This document shows, one piece after another, positions 1 through 9,558 of a stretch of DNA of 64,000 bases (positions within the stretch are counted from its first letter, which is position 1; each line of letters begins with the position of its first letter). The stretch comes from Alteromonas antoniana. GTDB taxonomy: Bacteria; Pseudomonadota; Gammaproteobacteria; Enterobacterales; Alteromonadaceae. The position numbers and the translations under genes are program-made. The stretch lies in NCBI RefSeq assembly GCF_019249295.1, contig NZ_JAESDH010000017.1:50190-114189 (forward strand). The letters are read 5' to 3'. The notes below the pieces were generated by a model. The model was not told the origin of the DNA and ran no database searches. It was given only the letters and a program-made list of their open reading frames with translations.

Positions 1-346
1 GTTTATCACTGACGCGAAGACCCATCTCAGCCGCTTTTTGTTGGATGAGTTTTTCTGCGATAAGCCGATCCAACACATTACGGCGAAAATCCTGAAGGTA
101 GCTCTCACTTGAGAACAAGGATGCAATGCCTTCACCGTATTGTGATTCCATTCTCTGGCGTTGGTTCTGGTAGGCGCGCTCAAGTTCCTGTGCACTTATT
201 TCTTCGCCATTCACGGTCGCAGCTGCATTTGAACCTGACGATGTCAGATAGCTGCCTACACCTGCAAATACGAAACTAAGAACGATTAGACCGATTACGA
301 TCATCGCCCAAGGGCCTTGAGAACCTTCTCTGATTCTTTCTAGCAT
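1..346 (-). CDS. ppiD: Peptidyl-prolyl isomerase PpiD, N-terminal part (cut by window edge)
   Basis: Periplasmic folding factor anchored in the inner membrane. Only about 115 N-terminal residues are present; the frame is open to base 1. The ATG at 346 gives MLERIREGSQGPWAMIVIG followed by a single hydrophobic anchor (about residues 13-32) and then a helical region of the SurA/PpiD N-terminal type. The parvulin domain lies outside the window. It follows hupB in the same direction, as in the lon-hupB-ppiD order of Enterobacteria, but a terminator between them suggests its own promoter. Family identity is inferred from the N-terminus plus synteny. Confidence 0.9.
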   Translation of the reverse strand, partial: MLERIREGSQGPWAMIVIGLIVLSFVFAGVGSYLTSSGSNAAATVNGEEISAQELERAYQNQRQRMESQYGEGIASLFSSESYLQDFRRNVLDRLIAEKLIQQKAAEMGLRVSDK

Positions 347-435
347 GATTAAATTTCAACTCCGTTGCTTACAACAATTGCCCCTGACGTTAAGTAACGT
401 GCCAACTAATGTGGAGGCGGGCAAAATAAGCGGTG

Positions 436-441
436 ATTATA
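436..441 (-). promoter_or_regulatory. Candidate -10 element of ppiD
   Basis: A perfect TATAAT reads on the minus strand about 90 bases before the ppiD ATG and downstream of the hupB terminator. No good -35 hexamer was seen at 16-18 bases, so the call rests on the -10 and position. Confidence 0.4.
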
Positions 442-520
442 GCGTAATACCTAACCGAAACGCGAAACTTTTACGCGTTCTTGCGGCCGTTTTGATACCA
501 CAAATTTGCGTGCACAAATA

Positions 521-550
521 AAAAAGGCGATGGACATGCCATCGCCTTTT
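521..550 (-). terminator. Rho-independent terminator of hupB
   Basis: A perfect 12-bp stem (522-533 with 539-550, core GGCGATGG) and 5-base loop, followed on the minus strand by a run of T. It lies 17 bases after the hupB stop. The plus-strand side also ends in four T, so it may act weakly both ways. Confidence 0.9.
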
Positions 551-567
551 CGAATTGTTTTTTGCGC

Positions 568-840
568 TTAGTTACAAGCGTCTTTCAGAGCTTTACCTGC
601 TTTGAAAGAAGGCACTTTCGCTGCAGAAATCTGAATAGTCTCACCAGTCTGTGGGTTACGGCCACTGCGAGCTGAACGCTCACGAACTGAGAAAGTACCG
701 AAACCAACCAGTGCAACCTGATCGCCGTCTTTAAGTGCTGCTGTTACTGAGTCAGTGAATGCGTCAAGAGCGCGGCCAGCAGCTGCTTTAGAAATGTCTG
801 CACCAGCAGCGATTTGGTCGATAAGTTGAGACTTGTTCAC
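568..840 (-). CDS. hupB: DNA-binding protein HU-beta
   Basis: Nucleoid-associated HU protein of 90 residues, the standard length. The sequence begins [11 protein letters not shown] and carries the HU signature [21 protein letters not shown] around residues 46-66, the beta-arm that wraps DNA. The start codon is GTG at 840, supported by an AGGGGA ribosome site about 7 bases upstream. It sits between lon and ppiD, the usual place of hupB rather than hupA. A TATAAT lies at 864-869 and a terminator follows the gene, so it is probably monocistronic. Confidence 0.97.
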   Translation of the reverse strand: MNKSQLIDQIAAGADISKAAAGRALDAFTDSVTAALKDGDQVALVGFGTFSVRERSARSGRNPQTGETIQISAAKVPSFKAGKALKDACN

Positions 841-863
841 AATTATGATCCCCTTCGATTGTT

Positions 864-869
864 ATTATA
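864..869 (-). promoter_or_regulatory. Candidate -10 element of hupB
   Basis: Perfect TATAAT on the minus strand, 24 bases before the GTG start. No convincing -35 was found at the right distance, so activator help or a second upstream promoter is possible. Confidence 0.45.
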
Positions 870-1096
870 TGGTTGTCCAATACACTTGTTTGCTTGGACG
901 TTATAACAAGCTTGATTATTAACATCAAGCAACATGTTACAAATAATTAACTTTTAATGAATCGCTGCAATCCCTTTAGTGACAAGGCTTCAAGCGAGTA
1001 CTCAGTAAAGGTAACACAACTTCTGAGACTTGAAAGCCCTAATTTTAAAAAAATCGGCGTTTCGTTGTTTTTATGGTTAATTTTTGTACTATTTTA

Positions 1097-1138
1097 TTAA
1101 AAAAGGCGCTACAGCCCTTGTAAATCACGTGCTGCAGC
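1097..1138 (-). terminator. Probable terminator of lon
   Basis: On the minus strand GCTGCAGC (1131-1138) pairs with GCTGTAGC (1108-1115, one G-U pair) across a 15-base loop, followed by GCC and six T. It starts 12 bases after the lon stop codon. Confidence 0.6.
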
Positions 1139-1149
1139 ATTCCGATTGG

Positions 1150-3504
1150 TTATTTAGCGTCCACTACCTGAAACGATTCTACCGGTTCTTGCAAAGCGAT
1201 ATCCAGAACCTCATCAATCCATTTTACTGGGTGAATGTCTAAATCTTTTTTCACATTGTCTGGGATTTCTTCCAGATCACGTTCATTCTCTTTTGGTATC
1301 ACTACGGTTTTAATGCCGCCACGGTGAGCCGCTAATAACTTTTCCTTAAGTCCACCAATGGCAAGAACCTCACCACGCAATGTGATTTCTCCTGTCATGG
1401 CCACTTCGCATTTCACCGGGTTTCCGGTTAGCGTCGAGACCAGCGCCGTACACATGGCGATACCCGCACTCGGACCGTCTTTTGGTGTGGCACCTTCTGG
1501 TACGTGAACATGAATATCACGTTTCTCATAGAAATCAGCGTTAATACGCAATTTGTCAGCTCGGCTTCTGACCACCGTCATGGCGGCTTTAATCGACTCC
1601 TGCATAACGTCACCGAGTGAACCCGTAGAGGTCATTTTGCCCTTGCCTGGTACGGCGGTGGTTTCAATGGTTAGCAAGTCGCCGCCAACCTGAGTCCATG
1701 CCAGACCGGTAACCTGACCAATCTGGTTGTCTTTATCGGCTTTTCCATAGTCGAAACGCTGCACGCCAAGAAAATCTTTCAGATTGTCCTGATTCACTAC
1801 GACAGTATCTTTGCTTTTGCTTAGCAGGATATCTTTTACGGCTTTACGGCACACTTTCGATATTTCCCGCTCAAGATTACGCACCCCGGCTTCCCGCGTG
1901 TAATAACGGATAATGCCGATGATCGCAGATTCTGTAATGTCCAGTTCTTTCTTCTTAAGTCCGTTACGTTCCATCTGTTTGCTTATCAGATGGCGCGTCG
2001 CAATATTAAGCTTTTCATCCTCGGTGTAGCCCGAAAGACGAATCACTTCCATGCGGTCAAGCAGCGGCCCCGGAATATTCATGCTGTTAGACGTCGCCAC
2101 GAACATAACGTCAGACAGGTCGTAGTCGACCTCCAGGTAATGATCACTGAAGCTGTTATTCTGTTCGGGGTCCAGCACTTCTAACAACGCCGAAGACGGA
2201 TCGCCGCGCATATCTGCTGACATCTTGTCAATTTCGTCTAACAGGAACAGCGGGTTTTTCACGCCCACTTTCGCCATCTTCTGAATCAGCTTGCCCGGAA
2301 GTGAGCCAATGTAAGTGCGACGGTGACCGCGAATTTCCGCCTCATCCCGCACACCGCCCAGCGCCATGCGGACATACTTTCTTCCGGTAGCCTTGGCGAT
2401 AGACTGACCCAGTGAGGTTTTACCTACCCCTGGCGGTCCCACAAGACACAGGATCGGGCCCTTAAGCTTCTTAACTCGCTGCTGCACCGCGAGATACTCA
2501 ACGATGCGCTCTTTTACCTTCTCCAGACCATAATGATCGGCATCCAGAACCTGTTCGGCGCGGGACAAATCTTTTTTCACCGGGCTGCGCTTATTCCACG
2601 GCACATTCGTCAGCCATTCGATATAGCTGCGAACCACTGTTGCCTCTGCTGACATCGGCGACATCATTTTCAGCTTCTGCAGTTCGGCTTTCGCTTTGTC
2701 CTCAGCCTCTTTCGGCATTTTGGCGTCTTCAATCTTTTTACTCAGCGCTTCAAATTCATCAGGCGCATCGTCCAGCTCACCGAGTTCTTTCTGAATCGCT
2801 TTCATTTGCTCATTCAGGTAATACTCACGCTGGCTTTTTTCCATCTGCTTTTTCACGCGGGTACGAATTTTCTTCTCTACCTGCAACAGATCGATTTCAC
2901 CTTCCATCAGTGCCATGAGATATTCCAGACGTTCATTAACGCCTTTCATTTCAAGCACTTTTTGTTTTTCGGTGAGTTTCAGTGGCATGTGGGCAGCCAT
3001 GGTGTCGGCAAGACGCGCTGCATCTTCAATACCATTAAGCGACGTGAGTACTTCCGGCGGAATTTTCTTGTTCAGCTTTACGTATCCCTCAAACTGAGAA
3101 ACCGCAGAGCGGATCAACACTTCCTGCTCGCTTTCAGAAAGCGTTTCATCTTCTACCCGGCTGACTGTCGCAGTAAAATACGGTTCAGACTGTGTATAGT
3201 CACCAATTTCACCACGAACATTCCCCTCAACAAGCACTTTCACTGTGCCGTCAGGTAACTTTAACAGTTGCAGAATGGTCGCTATGGTCCCCACGCTGTA
3301 AATATCATCCGACTCCGGCTCATCAACACCGGCATCCTTTTGCGCAACCAGGAATATTTGTTTGTCGTTTTCCATCGCCGCTTCCAGGCAACGAATAGAC
3401 TTTTCTCGTCCTACAAACAAAGGTATGACCATGTGCGGGTACACTACCACGTCCCGTAACGCGAGTACGGGAATTTCAATGCGATTATCGCGCTCGTCTG
3501 TCAT
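1150..3504 (-). CDS. lon: ATP-dependent protease Lon
   Basis: Soluble AAA+ serine protease that degrades misfolded and regulatory proteins. At 784 residues it matches the E. coli length exactly. N-terminal LON substrate domain (about 10-200), coiled-coil linker rich in K/E/Q (about 210-290), AAA+ module with Walker [10 protein letters not shown] near 356-364 and Walker [10 protein letters not shown], then the protease domain. By counting from the C-terminus, catalytic Ser679 (DGPSAG) and Lys722 (GGLKEK) are present. It stands alone between clpX and hupB, with its own promoter of heat-shock type upstream and a terminator downstream. Confidence 0.98.
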   Translation of the reverse strand: MTDERDNRIEIPVLALRDVVVYPHMVIPLFVGREKSIRCLEAAMENDKQIFLVAQKDAGVDEPESDDIYSVGTIATILQLLKLPDGTVKVLVEGNVRGEIGDYTQSEPYFTATVSRVEDETLSESEQEVLIRSAVSQFEGYVKLNKKIPPEVLTSLNGIEDAARLADTMAAHMPLKLTEKQKVLEMKGVNERLEYLMALMEGEIDLLQVEKKIRTRVKKQMEKSQREYYLNEQMKAIQKELGELDDAPDEFEALSKKIEDAKMPKEAEDKAKAELQKLKMMSPMSAEATVVRSYIEWLTNVPWNKRSPVKKDLSRAEQVLDADHYGLEKVKERIVEYLAVQQRVKKLKGPILCLVGPPGVGKTSLGQSIAKATGRKYVRMALGGVRDEAEIRGHRRTYIGSLPGKLIQKMAKVGVKNPLFLLDEIDKMSADMRGDPSSALLEVLDPEQNNSFSDHYLEVDYDLSDVMFVATSNSMNIPGPLLDRMEVIRLSGYTEDEKLNIATRHLISKQMERNGLKKKELDITESAIIGIIRYYTREAGVRNLEREISKVCRKAVKDILLSKSKDTVVVNQDNLKDFLGVQRFDYGKADKDNQIGQVTGLAWTQVGGDLLTIETTAVPGKGKMTSTGSLGDVMQESIKAAMTVVRSRADKLRINADFYEKRDIHVHVPEGATPKDGPSAGIAMCTALVSTLTGNPVKCEVAMTGEITLRGEVLAIGGLKEKLLAAHRGGIKTVVIPKENERDLEEIPDNVKKDLDIHPVKWIDEVLDIALQEPVESFQVVDAK

Positions 3505-3540
3505 ACGTGCTCTCTATCTCTTTTAGCAATGTCGATTTAT

Positions 3541-3566
3541 ATGGGGATGCGATGACAAAGTTCAAT
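3541..3566 (-). promoter_or_regulatory. Sigma32 (heat-shock) type promoter of lon
   Basis: On the minus strand ATTGAA (3566-3561) is followed after 14 bases by CCCCATAT (3546-3539). This matches the sigma32 consensus CTTGAA - 13 to 15 - CCCCATNT closely. It lies about 37 bases before the lon start. Lon is a classical RpoH-regulon member in gammaproteobacteria, which supports the call. Confidence 0.75.
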
Positions 3567-3933
3567 CCGGTTTTTGATTCAGAGGGTCTTTGGGTGATGC
3601 CGCAATCCTTTCTTTCACCATTATCGATTTTACGCGGAATGGCAACCCTTTCTTATATCGGTGTTACGCATAAATGGGGATGCCCCGCTATTACGACGTA
3701 ATTTGTACAGAATACATGCAAATCGGTTCGGTATGAGTGGCAGCTCCCCTTACTCTGCACCCCGGCAATACCTTTTCAAAACCGCTTTTTCCTGCTGTTA
3801 CTTTTAGCTATTCACGATGACAAAGCACTGCGGCACTGTGGCCGGACACCTGCAAATTTGTAGGCATTACGTTTTTGCAAAATCTCTTATGGCGGTGATG
3901 CTACAAACTTCGCGGATCGTAAAAAGCGGGCAC

Positions 3934-3957
3934 AAAAAAAGGCCCGCAGGCCTTTTT
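3934..3957 (-). terminator. Rho-independent terminator of clpX
   Basis: Stem AAAAAGGCC/GGCCTTTTT with a 4-base loop, directly abutting the clpX TAG stop codon (3958-3960) and followed on the minus strand by seven T. Confidence 0.9.
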
Positions 3958-5232
3958 CTATTCGGATGCGGCTTTCTTATCCGCATTGTCGTATATCAGG
4001 ATGGGTTTTGACTCCCCTCTGATAACGGTTTCATCAATGACGACCTTACTGACATTATCCATGGACGGTAAGTCATACATAGTATCTAACAATACAGCCT
4101 CAACGATTGACCGTAAGCCACGTGCTCCGGTTTTACGATGCATTGCCTTTTTCGCTATGGCGTAAAGGGCATCTTCACGGAACTCAAGCTCGGTATCTTC
4201 CAGCGCGAACAACGCGCCATACTGCTTGGTAATGGCGTTTTTAGGCTCACGAAGGATTTGGATCAGGGCTTCTTCACTCAGCTCTTCTAAGCTGGTCACA
4301 ACGGGAAGACGACCGATGAACTCAGGGATAAGCCCGTATTTCACCAAATCTTCCGGCTCTACCTGCTTGAACAGCTCACTGACCTTTTTATCGTCTTCTT
4401 TGGATTTCACTTTTGCACCAAAGCCGATACCCGAGCCAGTCTGCGCTCGCTGCTGAATTACCTTATCCAGGCCAGCGAATGCCCCACCACAGATAAACAG
4501 GATCTTAGAGGTATCAACCTGCAAAAACTCCTGCTGCGGATGCTTACGGCCACCTTGCGGCGGAACCGATGCGACAGTGCCTTCGATTAACTTCAACAGG
4601 GCTTGCTGAACGCCTTCTCCAGACACATCCCGGGTAATCGACGGGTTATCTGACTTGCGTGAAATTTTGTCGATTTCATCAATGTAAACAATGCCGCGCT
4701 GGGCCTTCTCTACATCGTAATCGCATTTCTGTAGCAGCTTCTGAATGATGTTTTCAACATCTTCACCCACGTAACCGGCTTCGGTCAGTGTCGTTGCATC
4801 CGCCATGGTGAAAGGAACATCCAGCAGGCGCGCCAGCGTTTCCGCCAGCAGTGTTTTACCACTACCTGTAGGGCCAATAAGTAGAATGTTACTTTTGCCC
4901 AACTCAACGCCATCATGAACATCGCCATTGCGAAGACGTTTATAGTGATTGTATACCGCTACCGACAACACCTTTTTCGCGTGCTCCTGACCGATAACAT
5001 AATCGTTCAGGTGCCCGTGGATCTCGTGAGGTTTAGGAAGTGCGTCCTGCTTTTGCTTAGGCGCAATCTCTTTAATCTCTTCACGAATGATGTCGTTACA
5101 CAGCTCAACGCACTCATCACAAATGAATACCGATGGTCCTGCAATTAGCTTTCTTACTTCGTGTTGGCTTTTGCCACAAAACGAGCAGTACAGTAATTTG
5201 TTGTCACCGTCACCGTTCTGTTTATCACTCAT
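3958..5232 (-). CDS. clpX: ATP-dependent Clp protease ATP-binding subunit ClpX
   Basis: Hexameric AAA+ unfoldase that feeds tagged proteins to ClpP. 424 residues, as in E. coli. The N-terminal zinc-binding domain has four cysteines at 16, 19, 38 and 41. AAA+ core with Walker A GPTGSGKT near 118-125, Walker [11 protein letters not shown], and the ClpP-docking IGF loop (GSGIGFG) near 267. It follows clpP by 73 bases in the same direction, so the two are probably co-transcribed; the operon ends at the terminator abutting its stop. Confidence 0.98.
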   Translation of the reverse strand: MSDKQNGDGDNKLLYCSFCGKSQHEVRKLIAGPSVFICDECVELCNDIIREEIKEIAPKQKQDALPKPHEIHGHLNDYVIGQEHAKKVLSVAVYNHYKRLRNGDVHDGVELGKSNILLIGPTGSGKTLLAETLARLLDVPFTMADATTLTEAGYVGEDVENIIQKLLQKCDYDVEKAQRGIVYIDEIDKISRKSDNPSITRDVSGEGVQQALLKLIEGTVASVPPQGGRKHPQQEFLQVDTSKILFICGGAFAGLDKVIQQRAQTGSGIGFGAKVKSKEDDKKVSELFKQVEPEDLVKYGLIPEFIGRLPVVTSLEELSEEALIQILREPKNAITKQYGALFALEDTELEFREDALYAIAKKAMHRKTGARGLRSIVEAVLLDTMYDLPSMDNVSKVVIDETVIRGESKPILIYDNADKKAASE

Positions 5233-5305
5233 TACGTTTGCCTCTGCCTTGCCTGAACTGAAAACGAGAAGTGTGAAATCACACGTTCAGGATACTATAA
5301 CTATA

Positions 5306-5935
5306 CTACTTCGTAGTGGCTGCGTCAGATCGATTTGTTAGAACCTGATCAATAATGCCGTATTCTTTCGCTTCAGTCGCAGATAAAAAGTTATCACGGT
5401 CCGTATCCCGTGCAACGGTCTCATAGTCCTGACCGGTGTGCTGCGCCATCAGTCGGTTCAGCTTCTCTTTAATAGACAGGATCTCTTTAGCGTGAATTTC
5501 AAAATCAGACGCCTGTCCCTGGAAACCACCTAATGGCTGGTGAATCATTACGCGCGAGTTCGGCAGGCAGTAACGCTTGCCTTTCGCGCCACCAGACAAC
5601 AGGAATGCGCCCATGCTGGCTGCTTGCCCGACACACACGGTACTTACATCAGGTTTAATGAAATTCATGGTGTCATAAATCGCCATGCCAGCTGTCACTG
5701 AACCACCTGGCGAGTTGATGTACAGGAAGATGTCCTTTTCAGGGTTCTCCGCTTCCAAAAACAGCATTTGGGCTACAATAAGGTTAGCCATGTGGTCTTC
5801 CACCTGTCCAACCAGAAAGATCACGTTCTCTTTTAAAAGACGTGAGTAGATGTCATAAGAACGCTCACCTTTGGAAGTTTGCTCAACAACCATGGGAACA
5901 AGTGCATTCATCGGATCAAACGGGGTATTAGTCAT
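5306..5935 (-). CDS. clpP: ATP-dependent Clp protease proteolytic subunit ClpP
   Basis: Self-compartmentalised serine protease that works with ClpX or ClpA. 209 residues. The catalytic triad can be counted as Ser107 (GQAASMGA), His132 (MIHQPLGG) and Asp181 (DTDRDNF). The N-terminal propeptide is short. It lies between tig and clpX, the standard gammaproteobacterial order. The spacing to tig (98 bases) holds a strong hairpin that would stop tig transcripts, so clpP-clpX needs its own promoter; a possible one overlaps that hairpin. Confidence 0.98.
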   Translation of the reverse strand: MTNTPFDPMNALVPMVVEQTSKGERSYDIYSRLLKENVIFLVGQVEDHMANLIVAQMLFLEAENPEKDIFLYINSPGGSVTAGMAIYDTMNFIKPDVSTVCVGQAASMGAFLLSGGAKGKRYCLPNSRVMIHQPLGGFQGQASDFEIHAKEILSIKEKLNRLMAQHTGQDYETVARDTDRDNFLSATEAKEYGIIDQVLTNRSDAATTK

Positions 5936-5964
5936 AGCTACCTTGAATTCTTAGCGTTAAAAAC

Positions 5965-5992
5965 AAAAATGCTCGGAAGGCTCCGAGCATTT
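5965..5992 (-). terminator. Rho-independent terminator of tig
   Basis: Perfect 10-bp stem AAATGCTCGG/CCGAGCATTT with a 6-base loop, followed on the minus strand by TTTTGTTTTT. It ends about 30 bases before the clpP start codon. Confidence 0.85.
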
Positions 5993-6018
5993 AAGCAGTT
6001 GCTGACAGGTTAAGTCAA
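5990..6018 (-). promoter_or_regulatory. Possible clpP promoter overlapping the tig terminator
   Basis: On the minus strand TTGACT (6018-6013) is followed after 17 bases by CTTAAA, or after 18 by TTAAAT. Transcription would start inside the left arm of the tig terminator, so the new clpP RNA could not form that hairpin. The -10 is weak, hence the low confidence. Confidence 0.3.
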
Positions 6019-6033
6019 TCAGACAGTAAAAAA

Positions 6034-7338
6034 TTACGCCTGTTTGTTCATAACCTCATCAAAACCTTTGTTGACTTCTTTAACCTTAGCCTGGTCAAGA
6101 ACCCACTCAATTGCTTGCTCTTCCAGGGCAACATTTTGCATTTGCTGCATCAGTTCCTGGTTGTTTTTGTAGTACTCAATCACTTCTTGCGGATCTTCGT
6201 ACGCAGACGCCTGCGTCTCGATCATGTCATTGACCTTAGCTTCATCCGCTTTCAACTCGTTCTGCTTGATGATTTCACCCAGCAACAAGCCAATAGAAAC
6301 GCGACGTTTTGCATTGTCAGTGAAAAGCTCTGCAGGCAGTTCAGGCATATTCTGGCCACCGCCTTGCTGGCTGAAGCGCTGTTTGGCCTGTTCGCGAAGT
6401 GCATTCACTTCCTGATCGATTAGCGCTTGAGGAATATCTACCTCGTTAGCATCGATCAGCTTCGCAATCACATCTTCTTTGACCTGCGTTTTCAGTGTTT
6501 GATCCAGCTCACGCTGCATGTTCTTACGAACTTCAGCTTTAAGCGCATCTACGCCACCTTCTTCCACGCCGAACAGCTTCGCGAACTCATCATCAACTTT
6601 AGGCAGTTGCTGACCTTCCACTTTTTTCACTGTTACCTGGAATACCGCATCTTTCCCTTTCAGGGCTTCTGCGTGGTAATCTTCTGGGAAAGTCACTTCC
6701 ACAGTTACTTCTTCGCCTGCTTTCGCACCAACGATTGGCTTTTCAAAACCGTCAATCATGCGGCCTTTGCCAAGCTCCAGCGTAAAGTCTTCTGCTTTAC
6801 CGCCTTCAAACTCTTCACCGTCAATAGAACCAACGAAATCGATAACTACGCGGTCGTCTTTCTTGGCTTTGCGTTTCACTTCTTTCCACGTTGCGTGTTG
6901 CTTCTGCAGCGTTTCCATCATTGAATCAAGATCTTCGTCTTTGATATCAACTACCGGCTTTTCAATTTCCAGGTCGCTTACGCCCTTCACTTCTACTTCC
7001 GGATACACTTCAAAAGAGGCAACAAATTCGAAATCCTGACCATCTTCATCTTTGGTCAGTTCGAATTTAGGCATACCTGCAGGCTGCAGTTTTTCCTGTA
7101 CCACCGCCTGATAGAAGTTTTGCTGCATCACATCGCCAGCAATCTCCTGACGTACAGCCTGGCCGTAGCGCTTTTTGATTACGCTTACCGGAACCTTGCC
7201 TGGACGGAAACCGTTGATACGCTGTGTTTTCGCCAGTTGTTGTAGGCGAGATTTAACGGCTGAATCTACCGAGTCAGCTGGAACGGTGATAGTAAGACGG
7301 CGTTCTAAACCCTGGGTCGTCTCGACTGAAACTTGCAT
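6034..7338 (-). CDS. tig: Trigger factor, ribosome-associated chaperone
   Basis: Binds the ribosome exit tunnel and shields nascent chains; also a peptidyl-prolyl isomerase. 434 residues, near the usual 432. N-terminal ribosome-binding domain with the signature GFRPGKVP (about 44-51), FKBP-type isomerase domain (about 150-245, [19 protein letters not shown]), and a long helical C-terminal chaperone domain. The ATG at 7338 is preceded by AGGTAA. It heads the tig-clpP-clpX group but is separated from clpP by a terminator. Confidence 0.97.
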   Translation of the reverse strand: MQVSVETTQGLERRLTITVPADSVDSAVKSRLQQLAKTQRINGFRPGKVPVSVIKKRYGQAVRQEIAGDVMQQNFYQAVVQEKLQPAGMPKFELTKDEDGQDFEFVASFEVYPEVEVKGVSDLEIEKPVVDIKDEDLDSMMETLQKQHATWKEVKRKAKKDDRVVIDFVGSIDGEEFEGGKAEDFTLELGKGRMIDGFEKPIVGAKAGEEVTVEVTFPEDYHAEALKGKDAVFQVTVKKVEGQQLPKVDDEFAKLFGVEEGGVDALKAEVRKNMQRELDQTLKTQVKEDVIAKLIDANEVDIPQALIDQEVNALREQAKQRFSQQGGGQNMPELPAELFTDNAKRRVSIGLLLGEIIKQNELKADEAKVNDMIETQASAYEDPQEVIEYYKNNQELMQQMQNVALEEQAIEWVLDQAKVKEVNKGFDEVMNKQA

Positions 7339-7762
7339 TGTATTACCTCAACTTTGCGCCTTTACAGACGCTTTGTTCGCATTCCCCTCTCCCGCCTGCC
7401 AGTACGGCATATCACACCGGGGTAGAGGTCGATATCTCACGTTTACAACCGTTGGTCTCACCACTGTTTTGGCACCGGAAGCGCCAACGGCCTAACGCAT
7501 TGGTTAAAAAAAGACGCGGTAGTATACAGCCAGCAAATTGCAGAGTCGAGGGCTAAAGCACACCTTTGGGGCTTTACTGGCGTTTTTATGAGCGTTTCCG
7601 GAACGAAACAGAGAAAATCAGGAAAAGATCTCGTTAAATCGCGCTCAACAAGCCATTTCGTGACGTCGTGAAAAAACTTCTGCTGATTACTGCGACCCGT
7701 GGCTTCGCCGCCATGGGGTCTTGGCTTTCTTCGAATATTTCTGGGATGACTTTCTAGAAAAG
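7339..7762. other. tRNA operon to tig intergenic region
   Basis: About 424 bases without a supported gene. An imperfect hairpin at 7694-7720 lies about 43 bases beyond the last tRNA and may help 3' processing or termination, but it lacks a T run. A hairpin at about 7471-7489 (TTGGCACC/AGCGCCAA type) has no known role. A candidate tig promoter sits at 7521-7549. The 121-codon minus-strand frame that starts inside the tRNA is not credible. Confidence 0.5.
7521..7549 (-). promoter_or_regulatory. Candidate tig promoter
   Basis: Minus-strand TCGACT, 17-base spacer, TATACT, about 180 bases before the tig start. The -10 matches 5 of 6 and the -35 4 of 6 to the sigma70 consensus. A 5' leader of about 175 bases would follow. 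Confidence 0.35.
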
Positions 7763-7839
7763 TGGTCGGTGAGACAGGATTTGAACCTGCGACCCCTTGG
7801 ACCCAAACCAAGTGCGCTACCAAGCTGCGCCACTCACCG
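7763..7839 (-). tRNA. tRNA-Pro (anticodon TGG), promoter-distal copy
   Basis: 77 bases including the encoded CCA. The acceptor stem CGGTGAG/CTCACCG closes, the anticodon loop TTTGGGT gives TGG, and the T-arm contains GGTTCAAAT. This is the last gene of the five-tRNA operon and is identical over its whole length to the copy at 8241-8317. Confidence 0.95.
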
Positions 7840-7863
7840 AACGATAGGGATATACATTGTATA

Positions 7864-7948
7864 TGGTGCGGAAGGAGAGACTTGAACTCTCACGCCGTGA
7901 AGCACTGGAACCTAAATCCAGCGTGTCTACCAATTCCACCACTTCCGC
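7864..7948 (-). tRNA. tRNA-Leu (anticodon TAG)
   Basis: 85 bases with encoded CCA. Class II tRNA with a long variable arm; acceptor GCGGAAG/CTTCCGC; anticodon loop TTTAGGT gives TAG, reading CUN codons. Fourth in the operon, in the same order as E. coli argX-hisR-leuT-proM. Confidence 0.95.
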
Positions 7949-7955
7949 GAAAAAG

Positions 7956-8032
7956 TGGGGTGGACGATGGGATTTGAACCCACGACAACCGGAATCACAA
8001 TCCGGGGCTCTACCAACTGAGCTACGCCCACC
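7956..8032 (-). tRNA. tRNA-His (anticodon GTG)
   Basis: 77 bases including the extra 5' G (position -1) that is characteristic of tRNA-His and pairs with the discriminator C, plus encoded CCA. The anticodon loop TTGTGAT gives GTG. Only 7 bases separate it from the tRNA-Leu gene. Confidence 0.95.
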
Positions 8033-8139
8033 ATAGAGGTGCTGCAAGTCGTAATTAACTTCCGGTAAAGTATACCATCTGTTTTTTACGTTGACGATTC
8101 TTTCCATTAAGTCAGGTTGATTGCCCACCTGACCGCCAA

Positions 8140-8216
<77 letters not shown>

Positions 8217-8240
8217 CCGACGAATCATCGCTTGCAAAAG

Positions 8241-8317
8241 TGGTCGGTGAGACAGGATTTGAACCTGCGACCCCTTGGACCCAAACCAAGTGCGCTACCA
8301 AGCTGCGCCACTCACCG
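8241..8317 (-). tRNA. tRNA-Pro (anticodon TGG), promoter-proximal copy
   Basis: 77 bases with encoded CCA, identical to 7763-7839; identity extends a few flanking bases (8236-8318 against 7758-7840). First gene after the operon promoter. E. coli has a single Pro gene in the equivalent operon, so this copy is an addition relative to that layout. Confidence 0.95.
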
Positions 8318-8703
8318 ACTGTGTAGAGGTTGTGAACTTCACTACCGCTACGGGGGGCGCATATTACCGACTACCCCTGACCTCGTCAAACACTTTTTTC
8401 GACAAAATGCACAACCGCTCACAAAGCGCCCAATACTGTCTTTTTTTGTTCAAATTGAGCATAAGACCATCACTTTTACGGCACATATCTTCAAATAGAG
8501 AAAACGCTGTCGCTCACGTACCCAATGCAAATTCTGAAGTGCTGTTTGAACAATTAAGAAAGTTCGCTTTTTCTGTCATCTCAAAACTTAAGTAATACGT
8601 TGTCGATAAAAACCACACTTCAAAGCTCACTTTGCGCTGGTAGCCACATCCGCTTTTATGAAACAATATAGCGCCGTTTAAAAGACCGTGGATTTTACAA
8701 ACT
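8318..8703. other. tRNA operon to folD intergenic region
   Basis: About 386 bases between divergent units. The tRNA promoter occupies 8351-8389. The rest is AT-rich; no clear folD promoter or small gene was seen, though AT-rich stretches before folD could hold one. Confidence 0.5.
8351..8389 (-). promoter_or_regulatory. tRNA operon promoter with GC-rich discriminator
   Basis: Minus-strand TTGACG (8389-8384), 17-base spacer, TAATAT (8366-8361), then GCGCCCCCCG. The GC-rich block between -10 and start is the hallmark of stable-RNA promoters that are shut down by ppGpp/DksA. It lies about 43 bases before the first tRNA. Confidence 0.85.
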
Positions 8704-9558
8704 ATGACTGCCCATTTGATCGATGGCAAAAAAATTGCCAAACAAGTCCGTCAGGATGTCGCCTCTTATGTATCCTCTTTGATTGAAGCGAAGAAAAGAC
8801 AGCCCGGGCTGGCAGTTGTGTTAGTGGGTAGCGATGCCGCATCGCAGGTTTATGTCTCCAATAAACGCAAAGCCTGTGAAGAAGTGGGCTTTGTTTCAAA
8901 GTCGTTTGATTTGCCGGCGGATACCTCTGAAGAGGAACTACTCTCACTGGTTGATGAATTAAATACTGATGCCACAATCGACGGCATTCTGGTACAGCTC
9001 CCCTTACCTGCCGGCCTGAATGCCGAGAAAGTGCTGGAACGTATTCATCCGCATAAAGATGTCGATGGATTTCACCCTTACAATATTGGCCGGTTAGCGC
9101 AGCGCATACCGGCACTCAGGCCCTGTACGCCCAAAGGCATCATGACGATGATTGAAGCCACTAAGCGACCGGTTAAAGGCTTGGATGCAGTCATTGTTGG
9201 CGCGTCGAATATCGTCGGTCGTCCCATGGGGCTGGAATTGTTGCTGGCCGGCTGCACCGTTACCACATGCCACAAATTTACCAAGGATCTTCGCGCTCAC
9301 GTAACCCGCGCTGATTTACTGGTCGTCGCAGTTGGGAAACCAAACTTTATTCCTGGCGACTGGATCAAGCCAGGTGCTATTGTGATCGATGTCGGTATTA
9401 ACCGCGTGGCCGATGGCAGCCTGGTAGGCGATGTCGAGTTCGAAAAAGCCAAAGAACGGGCCGGATGGATCACACCGGTACCAGGGGGCGTTGGACCCAT
9501 GACGGTAGCCAGCCTGATTGAAAATACCCTCGAAGCTTACGTAAAATTTCATTCGTGA
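8704..9558 (+). CDS. folD: Bifunctional methylenetetrahydrofolate dehydrogenase/cyclohydrolase FolD
   Basis: Interconverts 5,10-methylene-, methenyl- and 10-formyl-tetrahydrofolate with NADP. 284 residues, typical for the family. The catalytic Tyr50 and Lys54 sit in [14 protein letters not shown]; the motif VQLPLP follows near 98-103; the NADP-binding segment [10 protein letters not shown] lies near 165-175; and the C-terminus has the conserved [11 protein letters not shown]. It overlaps the following DUF1415 gene by 4 bases, so the two are translationally coupled. Confidence 0.98.
   Translation: MTAHLIDGKKIAKQVRQDVASYVSSLIEAKKRQPGLAVVLVGSDAASQVYVSNKRKACEEVGFVSKSFDLPADTSEEELLSLVDELNTDATIDGILVQLPLPAGLNAEKVLERIHPHKDVDGFHPYNIGRLAQRIPALRPCTPKGIMTMIEATKRPVKGLDAVIVGASNIVGRPMGLELLLAGCTVTTCHKFTKDLRAHVTRADLLVVAVGKPNFIPGDWIKPGAIVIDVGINRVADGSLVGDVEFEKAKERAGWITPVPGGVGPMTVASLIENTLEAYVKFHS

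Larger units (their letters stand above)
841..1149. other. hupB-lon intergenic region
   Basis: About 309 bases with no credible gene. It holds the hupB ribosome site and a -10-like TATAAT (864-869, minus strand) at the hupB side, and the lon terminator at the other end. The AT-rich middle (about 900-1100) shows no further structure I can name. Confidence 0.6.
3505..3957. other. clpX-lon intergenic region
   Basis: About 450 bases without a credible gene. It contains the lon heat-shock-type promoter (3541-3566), a second CCCCATTTA box on the minus strand at about 3674-3679 without a matching -35, a near-palindrome at 3849-3864 (CCTGCAAATTTGTAGG) of unknown role, and the clpX terminator at the far end. 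Short open frames here are not supported. Confidence 0.5.

Noticed and set aside
3674..3679. Second sigma32 promoter upstream of lon
   Set aside because: The CCCCATTTA box is good, but no TTGAA-like -35 lies 13-15 bases upstream.
7458..7823. Minus-strand open frame of 121 codons between the tRNA cluster and tig
   Set aside because: It starts inside the tRNA-Pro gene, has no ribosome site and no family resemblance; the frame is open by chance.
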